From positions 102,619 through 166,618 of the forward strand of contig CAZPVS010000001.1 of assembly GCA_964590315.1 (NCBI GenBank): 64,000 bases of DNA, read 5' to 3'. The notes under the pieces are model-generated. The model saw nothing but the letters and a program-made list of their open reading frames with translations, made no database searches and had not been told where the DNA came from. This document shows positions 17,265 to 25,578 of the stretch, one piece after another. The stretch comes from JALRHH01 sp964590315 (GTDB lineage: Bacteria > Patescibacteriota > Saccharimonadia > Saccharimonadales > JALRHH01). The position numbers and the translations under genes were made by a program. Positions within the stretch are counted from its first letter, which is position 1. Each line of letters starts with the position of its first letter.

Positions 17265-17860
17265 TGAAGATTACGGCAATCAAACAGCAAGTGAAACGGG
17301 CAGATCGGTATTCGATTTACCTTGACGGAGAGTATGCATTCTCGCTCCGAGAAGCAGATCTGATCACGCTCGGACTACATAGCGGACAGGAGATTAGCCA
17401 ACAAGAACTGGCGCTGTACCACGATGAATCTGCCTACGGAAAGTGGTACGACAAAATACTTAACTTGCTAAGTTTTCGTCTGAGAAGTGAATGGGAGGTA
17501 CGGGAATATCTCAAGCACAAAGACTGCCCTACGGAGATTACTGACAAAATACTTAACAAGTTAAGCAATATCGGATATGTCAACGACGAGCAGTTTGCAG
17601 AGCGCTGGGTTGAGAACCGTCGCCTCATGAAGCCAACCAGTCGCCGCAAACTTTTCCAGGAGCTGAAGCAAAAGCGCATACCGAACGATATTATCGAGCG
17701 AGTGTTGTCAGAAGATAAGGACGCGACCGACGAGCGCGAAGTAATCGCGCAATTAGTTGCCAAAAAAAGCGCGCGCTACCCTGACAAGACTAAGCTCATG
17801 CAATACCTCGCCCGCCAAGGCTACAACTACGATGATATTAAGCACGTTCTGAGCGAGTAA
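17264..17860 (+). CDS. recX: RecA regulator RecX
   Basis: RecX binds in the groove of the RecA filament and limits its activity. The 198-residue protein has the three-helix repeats of the family, for example LLSFRLRSEWEVREYLKHK, LSNIGYVNDEQFAERWVENR and LARQGYNYDDIKHVL. An N-terminal beta region (YSIYLDGEYAFSL) precedes them, as in many Gram-positive RecX proteins. It starts in an overlap with the preceding unknown gene. The last part of the coding region is repeated downstream as a 42-bp duplicate. Confidence 0.92.
   Translation: MKITAIKQQVKRADRYSIYLDGEYAFSLREADLITLGLHSGQEISQQELALYHDESAYGKWYDKILNLLSFRLRSEWEVREYLKHKDCPTEITDKILNKLSNIGYVNDEQFAERWVENRRLMKPTSRRKLFQELKQKRIPNDIIERVLSEDKDATDEREVIAQLVAKKSARYPDKTKLMQYLARQGYNYDDIKHVLSE
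17804..17845 (+). repeat. 42-bp direct repeat, copy 1 (inside recX)
   Basis: This stretch encodes YLARQGYNYDDIKH near the RecX C-terminus. It is identical to 17940-17981. Confidence 0.9.
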
Positions 17861-17939
17861 GGGAAAAGAGCAGCCGGAGACTTTGGCTGTGCCAAAGCAC
17901 CGCGCGATGAGAAAAACTGCAGGTTTGTCTTATGAGGAG

Positions 17940-17981
17940 TACCTCGCCCGCCAAGGCTACAACTACGATGATATTAAGCAC
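17940..17981 (+). repeat. 42-bp direct repeat, copy 2 (non-functional recX tail)
   Basis: An exact copy of 17804-17845 placed 136 bp downstream in non-coding sequence, followed like copy 1 by a GCGAGTAAGG string. It lies in a small open frame (17883-18137) with no ribosome site that runs antisense into the PRC-barrel gene, so I read it as a duplicated recX tail and not a gene. Confidence 0.85.
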
Positions 17982-17999
17982 TCTCCCAAGCGAGTAAGG

Positions 18000-18527
18000 C
18001 TAGGACGTGGCGGGTGCGCCGAGAGGTGCACGAGCACTGACGGGTTTGAGCAGCTCTTTAATGACGATTTTTCGGTTGGTGATCTCGACAATTTGATTAC
18101 GGTCGACGCTAATTTGGCCGGTACTGAGACTCTTTAGGAGGGATTGTCCTACGTAGAGTTTCTGAATGTACAAAGCCTGACTATCAACGGCGTAATCGGT
18201 TACCTTGCCCACTTTCTCTCTGTTTTCTGTTTCGACGGGTTTTCCCATAAGCTCGAACTTGATGTCCATGATTTCTTTGAGCCGAATGAGATCTTCGGGC
18301 TGCGCGAGCACGTCATGATCGTCAATAACAAACCCCTGTCCAATAATATCCCTGATGTCTTGTGAGAGGAGGACGAGACGGTCCTTACTGAACGTATCTA
18401 AACAGTAGAAGCCCTCAATTTTTAGGTTGTTGGGGTTGATGATGGCTGCGTCGATTGTCGCGACAGCACCACCGGTACGAAGGCTCATGACATGTTTATT
18501 CAGTAGTGTGGCGCTCAGTTGCAGCAT
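18000..18527 (-). CDS. PRC-barrel domain protein
   Basis: A 175-residue protein that looks like two successive PRC-barrel domains: VMSLRTGGAVATIDAAIINPNNLKIEGFY and MGKPVETENREKVGKVTDYAVDSQALYIQKLYV. PRC-barrels bind RNA or proteins, as in RimM and photosynthetic reaction centre H subunits; no specific role can be given. There is no signal peptide or membrane helix. A TATAAT on the minus strand at 18536-18541 lies 8 nt upstream of the ATG, giving a probable leaderless transcript. It converges with the recX operon. Confidence 0.75.
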   Translation of the reverse strand: MLQLSATLLNKHVMSLRTGGAVATIDAAIINPNNLKIEGFYCLDTFSKDRLVLLSQDIRDIIGQGFVIDDHDVLAQPEDLIRLKEIMDIKFELMGKPVETENREKVGKVTDYAVDSQALYIQKLYVGQSLLKSLSTGQISVDRNQIVEITNRKIVIKELLKPVSARAPLGAPATS

Positions 18528-18609
18528 ATATAGTAATTATACTCTTAATCTGCCATGCGAAATACAACTTGCAGTACGTTATGGCGGTACGTTAGCATAG
18601 GTAACAGAT

Positions 18610-19077
18610 ATGGCAGAGTTACGAACAGTCCGACTCGAATCACCGAGCGTGGAGCAAACACAGCGCTGGGCGACGATTATGGGTCATAATCTTCGCGGTG
18701 GCGAGGTTATTGAGCTCGTCAGTGATCTTGGTGGTGGCAAAACGACGTTCACGCGGGGATTGGTAGCGGGAGCTGGTAGCCATGATGTAGTTGCGAGCCC
18801 AACCTTCACGGTCAGTAGGGTCTATACGACACCACAGTTTGCCATACACCATTTTGATTTTTATCGGCTTCCTGAAGCTGGATTGGCTGCTTATGAATTG
18901 CACGATATCATTGGTGATCCTCATACCGTTATTGTTGTGGAGTGGGGTGGAGTTGTAGTGCATGTGCTGCCTCATGATCGAATAAAAATCGAGCTGACCC
19001 GCACGGGTGATACAAGCCGACATGTAGTTATCTCGTATCCCCAGTCATTGGGATATGTCATGGAGGGTATATGTTGA
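18610..19077 (+). CDS. tsaE: tRNA threonylcarbamoyladenosine ATPase TsaE
   Basis: TsaE is the ATPase of the complex that makes the t6A modification at position 37 of ANN-reading tRNAs. The P-loop reads SDLGGGKTTFTRGL, the family form being GDLGAGKT, and SPTFTV followed by HFDFYRL fits the conserved switch region. VIVVEWGG supplies the Walker B-like segment. The 155-residue length is normal. It overlaps tsaB by 7 bases. Confidence 0.93.
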   Translation: MAELRTVRLESPSVEQTQRWATIMGHNLRGGEVIELVSDLGGGKTTFTRGLVAGAGSHDVVASPTFTVSRVYTTPQFAIHHFDFYRLPEAGLAAYELHDIIGDPHTVIVVEWGGVVVHVLPHDRIKIELTRTGDTSRHVVISYPQSLGYVMEGIC

Positions 19078-19463
19078 TAATAACGGTCCGTACCGATAAG
19101 CCTGAGTCCGAACTTGGTCTGTATGAAGATACCCATCAGATTGCGTACGTATCCTGGCCTGCTCACCGACAACTTGCAGAAACAATCCATCGGAAAATTG
19201 CAGATTTGCTAGCACAACATCACAAACAGTGGTCAGATATCGAAGCCGTGATAGCGTACAAAGGCCCCGGAAGTTTCACGGGCTTACGCATCGGTTTGTC
19301 AGTTGTTAATGCTTTGGCAGCCAGTGAGAATGTGCCGGCTATTGGTACAACGGGAGAAAACTGGATACAAGAAGGAATTGAGCGGGCGTGTCAGGGAAGT
19401 GCCTCCCGCGTCGTGCTTCCTGAGTATGGCGCCCCAGTTCACATAACAGCACCCAAAAAATAG
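19071..19463 (+). CDS. tsaB: TsaB-like t6A synthesis protein, short form
   Basis: TsaB is the inactive partner that forms a heterodimer with TsaD in t6A synthesis. The conserved signature YKGPGSFTGLRIGLSVVNALA is present. The protein has only 130 residues, about half to two thirds of the usual length, so most of the second lobe is missing; the reading frame ends cleanly in a Pro/Lys tail. TsaD is not in the window. It may still bind TsaD through the N-terminal lobe that carries the dimer interface, but that is inference. Confidence 0.85.
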   Translation: MLIITVRTDKPESELGLYEDTHQIAYVSWPAHRQLAETIHRKIADLLAQHHKQWSDIEAVIAYKGPGSFTGLRIGLSVVNALAASENVPAIGTTGENWIQEGIERACQGSASRVVLPEYGAPVHITAPKK

Positions 19464-19512
19464 TCACTGTTTTTGTAGCTAGCTCATCATGAACGTATCA
19501 CCGATGGCACAG

Positions 19513-19540
19513 TTGACAAAACCACTGCGGCCTCTATAGT
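19513..19540 (+). promoter_or_regulatory. Promoter of the sortase-like gene
   Basis: A consensus TTGACA at 19513-19518 and TATAGT at 19535-19540 are separated by 16 bases, leaving a leader of about 60 nt before the ATG at 19607. Confidence 0.55.
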
Positions 19541-19606
19541 AATCGTTGTATATTCTTTAACAACAATTGGTTAGAGAACTTCTGTAGAAGGTGGCGATAT
19601 ATAAAA

Positions 19607-20605
19607 ATGGATGAACAAAAAAACAGTCATAGTACCATACGCAGGGCACATCGTGAGCCAGGCAGACGCTACGCTGTTGGCAGTGTTCGGCCACGGGCAG
19701 GGCGGGACATCGTATCCGTGTCACAGTCTAGCATGTCACATAGACCCCAACCAAAGCCTACGCCACCAGAGAGCAGTTCTCCACAGAAACATCTTGATAT
19801 AAAAGCTCCTCACACCCGCACTCGTTCGACGACCAAGCCAGCCCTGCCACGTCAAAAGCGGTCAATGGTTTTAAGACGGCAGATGGTTGAGCGAGCCGAA
19901 CAGTATAAAGAGCAAGCGCGTCTCATTCATCGGCGGCACATATTTAGGCACCTACTGACTGCGTCGGTGCTAATGTCGGTTGGTATTGTTGCGTGGTCAT
20001 TTCAGGGTTTGTTGCCGTTCAGTATTAATTGGTTCGAGCAAAGTGCCCCGAGCTCAACAGTAACCTCGATACAACCGCACAACGAAACTGCCCCTCTCGA
20101 TGAGACGGTAGTGACGTCTGAAGATATCAATAGTCACCTGATGTCAGCAGATGAGCCACGCATCGTGCGGATACCGCGCATAAATGTTGAAAGCCGCATA
20201 AAACGTGTTGGTAAAGCTCTGAACGGCGAGCCAATATCCCCCTCAAACATTTACGATGTTGGATGGTTTGAAGCGAGCGGTAAGCCGGGTGCCGAGGGAG
20301 CAGTGCTCCTGAATGGTCATACCGTGGGTCCCACCATGAATGGGGTATTGTATTCTCTTGGCGATCTTGTGCTTAATGACAAAATATTACTTGAGCGTGG
20401 TGATGGTGCAATCATCTCGTATACCGTGCATAAACTACAAACATATTCCTACAATGAAATTGATATGAGTGTCGCGACGCGATCAATAGATACCGCGAAG
20501 CACGGTTTGAATATCATGACAGCACCAGCTCGCTATGACGGTACTCCGGACATGGCCAAGAAACGCCTGATAGTATTTGCGGTTGAAGACAACGCGGCGC
20601 GGTAG
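19607..20605 (+). CDS. Sortase-fold membrane protein lacking the catalytic Cys
   Basis: A 332-residue protein with a long basic, Pro/Ser-rich cytoplasmic N-terminus, one membrane helix (LLTASVLMSVGIVAWSF, about residues 116-132) and a C-terminal sortase-like beta barrel. The barrel begins IVRIPRINVESRIKRVG and keeps the catalytic-type His in LLNGHTV. Where sortases have the nucleophile in a T-C motif, this protein reads NIMTAPARYDG, and the whole chain contains no Cys at all. The downstream Arg region (KKRLIVFAV) is recognisable. It therefore cannot be a normal transpeptidase, and may bind sorting signals or act as a scaffold. The fold assignment is good and the function unknown. Confidence 0.8.
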   Translation: MDEQKNSHSTIRRAHREPGRRYAVGSVRPRAGRDIVSVSQSSMSHRPQPKPTPPESSSPQKHLDIKAPHTRTRSTTKPALPRQKRSMVLRRQMVERAEQYKEQARLIHRRHIFRHLLTASVLMSVGIVAWSFQGLLPFSINWFEQSAPSSTVTSIQPHNETAPLDETVVTSEDINSHLMSADEPRIVRIPRINVESRIKRVGKALNGEPISPSNIYDVGWFEASGKPGAEGAVLLNGHTVGPTMNGVLYSLGDLVLNDKILLERGDGAIISYTVHKLQTYSYNEIDMSVATRSIDTAKHGLNIMTAPARYDGTPDMAKKRLIVFAVEDNAAR

Positions 20606-20777
20606 AGCTAATATTGACCGACGTACATACGGCACGTATAGTTACATAATAGGAAGATGTTACTGCTATAGTTCACCGTCCGTTATTGTAAAACTTGAAT
20701 TTCTAGAAACTGCCTGAGCTAATGAAGTGATAGTGATTGCTCACCGTCTGTTTCTAGTACCGATAGAAAGGTAAATC

Positions 20778-22292
20778 ATGGATCCAATTACCATTGTACT
20801 GGCGTTGGCTGGTATTGCTGTGGGTTTTGGCGCAAATACCGTCGTAGCACAACGCAAGCTCGGCACTGCCCAAGACCAAGCAAAAAAAGAGCTTAATAAA
20901 GCAAAAAAAGAGGCTTCCAAACTAATCGAAGAAGCACGCGAAGAAGTTAACAAGGCAAATGAAGAAGCTCGGAAACTTGAGCAATCTCGGCGTAAGGAAT
21001 TAAAGGAAGTCGAACAACGTCTACTTGATCGTGAAGTTAATCTTGATCGCAAGCTCGATGAGCTCGACAAACGGACACAGTCTATGCGTAAAGCAGAAGA
21101 TGAAGTGGAGTCACTCAAGAATGAAATCCGCGAAATCCGCACCAAACAACAGGATAAGCTTGAGAAGATTGCCAAGCTGAGCAAAAAAGAAGCTGCCGAA
21201 AAATTGCTTCAGATGACCGAACGGGATATTCGCAATGATTTGACCGGCCTCATAAGTAAACTTCAGAACGAAGCTAAAGAGCTGGCAGAAGAGAAGGCAG
21301 GAGCCATTATTGTTGAAGCCATGGAGCGTATGGCAAGTGAAGTAACGGCTGAGCGAACAGTGACGGCGGTCAAGCTAGAAGATGAAGAGATGAAGGGCCG
21401 TATAATCGGTAAGGAAGGTCGAAACATCCAGGCGCTGCAGCGCGCAACCGGTGTGGACATCATGGTTGACGATACCCCTGGCATGATTATTCTCAGTAGT
21501 TTTGACCCCGTTCGTCGAGAGGTTGCACGGCAGGCACTTGAACTATTACTCAAAGATGGCCGTGTCCACCCTGGACGAATTGAAGAGGTAGTAGAGAAAG
21601 CCCAGAAGAATGTTCAGAAGGAAGTGACTCGTGCCGGAGAAGATGCCGCTCGTGAAGTTGGTATCATCGGTATTCCAAAAGAGATTCTGCAGCTGCTTGG
21701 TGAGCTCAAGTTCCGTACAAGTTACGGACAGAATGTATTGAAACACAGTACCGAAATGGCACATATCGCCGGCATTATTGCTGAAGAAGTCGGTGCGAAT
21801 GTCAAAATTGCGAAATACGCTGCGCTTGTCCATGATCTCGGAAAAGCGCTGACCCATAAGATGGAAGGCAAGCATCACCACATTAGCGGTGAAATGCTTC
21901 GTAAATATGGTGCACCAGAGGAAGTTGCATTGGCAGCCGAACAACACCATGACGATGTTGAAGCAACTTCCGTAGAAGCTTTGATCATCCGAGTTGTGGA
22001 TGCAATCAGTGCCGCACGGCCGGGAGCCCGTAATGTTTCCGCAGAGAACTTTGCAGAGCGCATGAAAGAACTCGAAAATGTCGCAAATAGCTTTAATGGT
22101 ATCGAGAAGTCATACGCGATTAGCGCCGGTCGTGAAGTTCGGGTGTTTGTAAAACCAGGTCAGATTGACGATTTGACCGCTATCAAATTAGCGCGTGATA
22201 TTGCGACAAAGATCGAGAGTACTATGCAATATCCTGGAACCATCAAAGTCAATGTCATCCGGGAAACTCGCGCCATAGAATTCGCGAAGTAG
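20778..22292 (+). CDS. rny: Ribonuclease Y
   Basis: RNase Y is a membrane-bound endoribonuclease that starts mRNA decay in many bacteria. The 504-residue protein has an N-terminal membrane helix, a long charged coiled coil (about residues 30-150), a KH domain with GRIIGKEGRNIQAL, and an HD domain with metal-binding HDLGKALTHKMEG and QHHDDVE. GAAAGG precedes the ATG. It is followed by a HIT gene and ymdB, which are tightly packed and probably co-transcribed. The upstream 172 bases contain two related copies of a CTCACCGTCTGTT/TTCACCGTCCGTT string of unknown meaning. Confidence 0.96.
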   Translation: MDPITIVLALAGIAVGFGANTVVAQRKLGTAQDQAKKELNKAKKEASKLIEEAREEVNKANEEARKLEQSRRKELKEVEQRLLDREVNLDRKLDELDKRTQSMRKAEDEVESLKNEIREIRTKQQDKLEKIAKLSKKEAAEKLLQMTERDIRNDLTGLISKLQNEAKELAEEKAGAIIVEAMERMASEVTAERTVTAVKLEDEEMKGRIIGKEGRNIQALQRATGVDIMVDDTPGMIILSSFDPVRREVARQALELLLKDGRVHPGRIEEVVEKAQKNVQKEVTRAGEDAAREVGIIGIPKEILQLLGELKFRTSYGQNVLKHSTEMAHIAGIIAEEVGANVKIAKYAALVHDLGKALTHKMEGKHHHISGEMLRKYGAPEEVALAAEQHHDDVEATSVEALIIRVVDAISAARPGARNVSAENFAERMKELENVANSFNGIEKSYAISAGREVRVFVKPGQIDDLTAIKLARDIATKIESTMQYPGTIKVNVIRETRAIEFAK

Positions 22293-22306
22293 CAGTAAGG
22301 TCGGTC

Positions 22307-22723
22307 ATGAACGAAACCATTGTGACATTCGGATATCCTGATTCTTTGATCAAAGAGTTTGAGCATTGGGTTGTTGTACTCAGGCCGCAACAGATAACGG
22401 TAGGTACTCTTGTCCTAGCGGCAAAATCAGATGCTCGACACCTCGGGGAATTAGACGAGAGCGTCTGGAGTGAGTTCGCCGCAGTGTATGCCTATGTCGA
22501 ACGTCTATTGCGCGAGAAATTTGGTGCAGAGAAATTTAATTATCTGGCGTTAATGATGAAAGATCCGAATGTTCATTTCCATTTCATCCCCCGATACGCT
22601 CGGCCAGTTTTGGTGGGCGGAAAAGCGTTTGTTGATCCTGATTGGCCGCTTAAAACCGAGTTTATCCCCATGGATATATCAAATCAGGAGCTACAAGCAA
22701 TCAAAGCTGAGTTGGTCGGATGA
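22307..22723 (+). CDS. HIT-family protein
   Basis: A 138-residue histidine-triad protein. The motif reads NVHFHFIPRY: relative to the usual HxHxHxxPR the first His is Asn, while the central nucleophilic His and the last one are kept. Related proteins hydrolyse or transfer nucleotides, for example diadenosine polyphosphates, but substrate cannot be read here. It starts 15 bases after rny and overlaps ymdB by 4 bases, so it is probably part of the RNA-decay operon. Confidence 0.83.
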   Translation: MNETIVTFGYPDSLIKEFEHWVVVLRPQQITVGTLVLAAKSDARHLGELDESVWSEFAAVYAYVERLLREKFGAEKFNYLALMMKDPNVHFHFIPRYARPVLVGGKAFVDPDWPLKTEFIPMDISNQELQAIKAELVG

Positions 22724-23520
22724 ATATTCTGTACATAGGCGATATTATGGGTGACCAAGGCATTGCAGCAGTGCGCCGCGTATTGCCGGAGCTTCGTCGT
22801 GAACTCGCTCTGGACCTCGTTATTGCCCAGGGCGAAAACGTCAGTAACGGTAAGGGACTAACGGTCACTGATTTTAATACGCTCAAGCAATTGGGGGTGG
22901 ATTTTGTGACTGGTGGTAACTGGACACTTTATAACGACGACATATACCCCAACTTAAGCGACCCCAATCAGCCTGTTATCCGCCCCGCAAACTACCCAGA
23001 AGGCACCCCCGGACTCGGGTGGAAATATGCTCATACCAAGCATGGTGATGTGCTTGTTGTCAGCTTGCTCGGAAAAATCGTCGGTAAGGATGCGGATAAA
23101 CCAGTTGATAATCCACTGCACGTTATTGATGCAATTTTGGAGAGTCAACAAGAGGTTCCCCGTATCGCGACAATCGTAAATCTACACGGTGACTACAGTA
23201 GTGAAAAAGTAGTAATAGGCTATTACCTTGATGGTCGAGCTTCGTTGGTAGTTGGTGACCACTGGCATGTACCTACTGCGGATGCCATGATCCTCCCTGC
23301 GGGCACTGCGCATATGACTGATGTTGGTATGTGTGGATCACTTCACTCTAGTCTTGGTGTCACGGTAGATTCTATTGTGCAGAGGTGGCGCGACGGCAAA
23401 ATAACAAAAAACGTCCTACAGACAGACGGCCCACTTCAGTTCAATGCTGCCTACGTTCAGATTAATCATCATTCAGGGCTTGCAGAAGACATTCAGCATA
23501 TACAGCGCATCGCGGAGTAG
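22720..23520 (+). CDS. ymdB: YmdB-family metallophosphoesterase
   Basis: A 266-residue protein of the YmdB/TIGR00282 family, a calcineurin-like phosphoesterase; in Bacillus YmdB has cyclic-nucleotide phosphodiesterase activity and acts with RNase Y. Metal ligands are visible in YIGDIMG, QGENVSNGKGL, GGNWTLYND, VNLHGDYSSEK and VGDHWHVPTAD. It lies two genes after rny, the same pairing as in Bacillus, which supports a joint role in RNA decay or signalling. Confidence 0.92.
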   Translation: MNILYIGDIMGDQGIAAVRRVLPELRRELALDLVIAQGENVSNGKGLTVTDFNTLKQLGVDFVTGGNWTLYNDDIYPNLSDPNQPVIRPANYPEGTPGLGWKYAHTKHGDVLVVSLLGKIVGKDADKPVDNPLHVIDAILESQQEVPRIATIVNLHGDYSSEKVVIGYYLDGRASLVVGDHWHVPTADAMILPAGTAHMTDVGMCGSLHSSLGVTVDSIVQRWRDGKITKNVLQTDGPLQFNAAYVQINHHSGLAEDIQHIQRIAE

Positions 23521-23597
23521 CCGACAATACTGCCCACTTGACCTTTCCAAGCATAAGCTTTACTATACGTTGTAAAGAACTTTGTATTGGGGGATCT

Positions 23598-24284
23598 ATG
23601 CGAATCATTCGGAGGTTATTAGCGCTTACAGGAGTTAGCATATTAATTATGGGCGGAACTGTTTTTGCAGCTAACACACCAGACCTGACACAAACAATCA
23701 ATGCCGGAACGCTTGCTACCGATATACTTGATGCTTCACGGAATGCTGTTGTCTCACCGAGCGCTGCACTGAGTGCCCAGACGTTTTCATTTGATTGTCA
23801 GTACGGGGGATCTGCCAGTACTGGTGCACTGGGGGCCAACAACGAGCGTATATATGTCATGAATCCTGACGCAGCTGATAATGGTTGGACGCTCACTATC
23901 GCAGCAACGGGAGGCGCTACTACACGCTGGGCCAATGCAGGTGTTTCTCAGTTCTTTGATTTCAATGATCCAACCGGGGCAAATCCTGGTTGTGATGATG
24001 GAGTAGACGCTGATACAAGTGCCGGACAGCTCACGATTGATGCAAACGCCGGAACGCTTACCGCAGACTGTGCCTCTTGTGTAACTACTAACGTCACTAA
24101 AGGCTCAAGTGCGGCGTTTAGCCAAGGAGTCGTAGACAGTGTTACACTTCTGAATGCGGCAGCAGCATCGAATGATGTCTGGCGTGGTTATCTCACGGGC
24201 GCCACCTTGTCACAGACGTTACCAGCGGAACAGGCAGTTGATAGTTACACCATTAACTTGACACTGACCGCTACTGCACAGTAG
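23598..24284 (+). CDS. Secreted WxL-like surface protein, small
   Basis: A 228-residue exported protein. I chose ATG 23598 because it follows GGGGGA and opens into a signal peptide (RRLLALTGVSILIMGGTVFAA); the longer frame from 23538 adds non-signal sequence. The mature part is a single Ala/Thr/Gly-rich beta domain with AGTLATDILDASRNAVVSPS, GWTLTIAATGGATTRW, DVDA-type acidic patches and Cys pairs, ending SYTINLTLTATAQ. The W-T-L string and the terminal SYTINLTLT resemble the two motifs of the WxL wall-binding domain. The same domain recurs at the C-terminus of the protein at 25579-27519. Wall binding is inferred. Confidence 0.7.
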   Translation: MRIIRRLLALTGVSILIMGGTVFAANTPDLTQTINAGTLATDILDASRNAVVSPSAALSAQTFSFDCQYGGSASTGALGANNERIYVMNPDAADNGWTLTIAATGGATTRWANAGVSQFFDFNDPTGANPGCDDGVDADTSAGQLTIDANAGTLTADCASCVTTNVTKGSSAAFSQGVVDSVTLLNAAAASNDVWRGYLTGATLSQTLPAEQAVDSYTINLTLTATAQ

Positions 24285-24293
24285 TTTTAGTAT

Positions 24294-25571
24294 ATGAAGT
24301 TCCCTATCCGAGCAGTTGTCTTAGCTGGCTTATTGTGCGCTAACATGATATTTGGACCAACTGCCTATGCGGTTGAGAATAGTGGTGTTGGTGGCAAACC
24401 GGCACGACCCCGAGCTGATAATCCACGGTCACAGTCAATCTTTGTTCATGAATTAGCGCCGGGTACATCTGTAAATGATGCAGTTACACTTATAAACAAC
24501 ACCGACCAGCCAAAGACTGTGGAAGTTTATGCGGCGGATGCAGTGATATCAAGTGGCGGGGCCTTTGCGTGCGAACAAAAAGCAGATACTCGCGACCAAG
24601 AAGGTACATGGCTTACATTATCCAAGCAACAGGTCGATTTACCGCCAAACGGTGAAGAAACAGTCGATTTCATGATTGCAGTTCCGAAAAATGTAGCTGG
24701 TGGTGAGCATAATGCCTGTATTGCTATTCAGGCTGTCGAGAAACCCGCAGAAAGCGGTGCGAACGGTGTGCAATTAAGTTTCCGGTCGGCAATTCGGGTT
24801 GCTATAACAGTGCCGGGCGAAATCAAAAAAGGACTTTTCTATACTGATCTGCGCGTATCGCAGAATAAACAAAAGCTTGTTGTGAACCAAAAGCTACGCA
24901 ATAGCGGCAATGTGTCGCTTGACGTACGTTTAGAGACCAAGGTTACAACATTGTTTGGTAATGCAGTTCAGACGATATCCGGTGAGTATCCTGTGCTTGC
25001 CAATCAGACCGGCGAATTTAATTTTGAATTTGATCGGCCTGCTTGGGGTGGTCTATACCGAGTAGCCGCCGCTGCATCATATAATTCGGACAGCGCAGCT
25101 TCGTTAGGTAAATCTGGCAAGACGACGGACAAAACGAGTCGCTCGGTGTATATATTTGTTGTGCCTACAGCGGGGCCATTGCTGTTCTATCTCCTGCTGC
25201 TCGCAGTCGGGGCGTATGTACTATGGCGCGCTGTTCATGTGCGTAGTCATAGGAGAAAGAGTGTTCCATATATGGTTCGTGAAGGTGACGACATACAATC
25301 GATTGCCAAGGCACATCATGTTTCCTGGAAACTTATCGCTCGGATGAATAAACTGAAGCCACCGTACATACTGGCACCGGACAGTCATATTAGTTTGCCC
25401 GCTTCTCACACGGCGACTACGCATGCTTCTACGGAGACAAAAGCGGATGAACATATCGTACCTAAACATAAGAATGCTACTTCTAAGTCACAACGAAAAC
25501 CTGCATCTCCTAAAACTCGTACAACAAAGTCGCGTACCCAGTCGTCTTCTAAGAAAAAGCCCAAAAAGTAG
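24294..25571 (+). CDS. WxL peptidoglycan-binding-like (DUF916) membrane protein with LysM
   Basis: A 425-residue exported protein: signal peptide to about residue 26, an Ig-like region with SIFVHELAPGTSVNDAVTLINNT and PPNGEETVDFMIAVPKNVAGG, a second beta domain (LRNSGNVSLDVRLETKV), one membrane helix (AGPLLFYLLLLAVGAYVLW), then a LysM-like motif (YMVREGDDIQSIAKAHHVSW...APDSHISLP) and a Lys/Ser/Thr-rich tail. The Ig-like region matches the DUF916/WxL-interacting layout. The LysM follows the helix, so by simple topology it would be cytoplasmic unless the helix orientation is reversed. It sits between two WxL-like proteins. Confidence 0.72.
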   Translation: MKFPIRAVVLAGLLCANMIFGPTAYAVENSGVGGKPARPRADNPRSQSIFVHELAPGTSVNDAVTLINNTDQPKTVEVYAADAVISSGGAFACEQKADTRDQEGTWLTLSKQQVDLPPNGEETVDFMIAVPKNVAGGEHNACIAIQAVEKPAESGANGVQLSFRSAIRVAITVPGEIKKGLFYTDLRVSQNKQKLVVNQKLRNSGNVSLDVRLETKVTTLFGNAVQTISGEYPVLANQTGEFNFEFDRPAWGGLYRVAAAASYNSDSAASLGKSGKTTDKTSRSVYIFVVPTAGPLLFYLLLLAVGAYVLWRAVHVRSHRRKSVPYMVREGDDIQSIAKAHHVSWKLIARMNKLKPPYILAPDSHISLPASHTATTHASTETKADEHIVPKHKNATSKSQRKPASPKTRTTKSRTQSSSKKKPKK

Positions 25572-25578
25572 GCTTTTC

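Noticed and set aside
17883..18137. Open frame that repeats the RecX tail
   Set aside because: It contains the duplicated 42-bp segment, has no ribosome site and runs antisense into the PRC-barrel gene. It is better read as a duplicated fragment than a gene.
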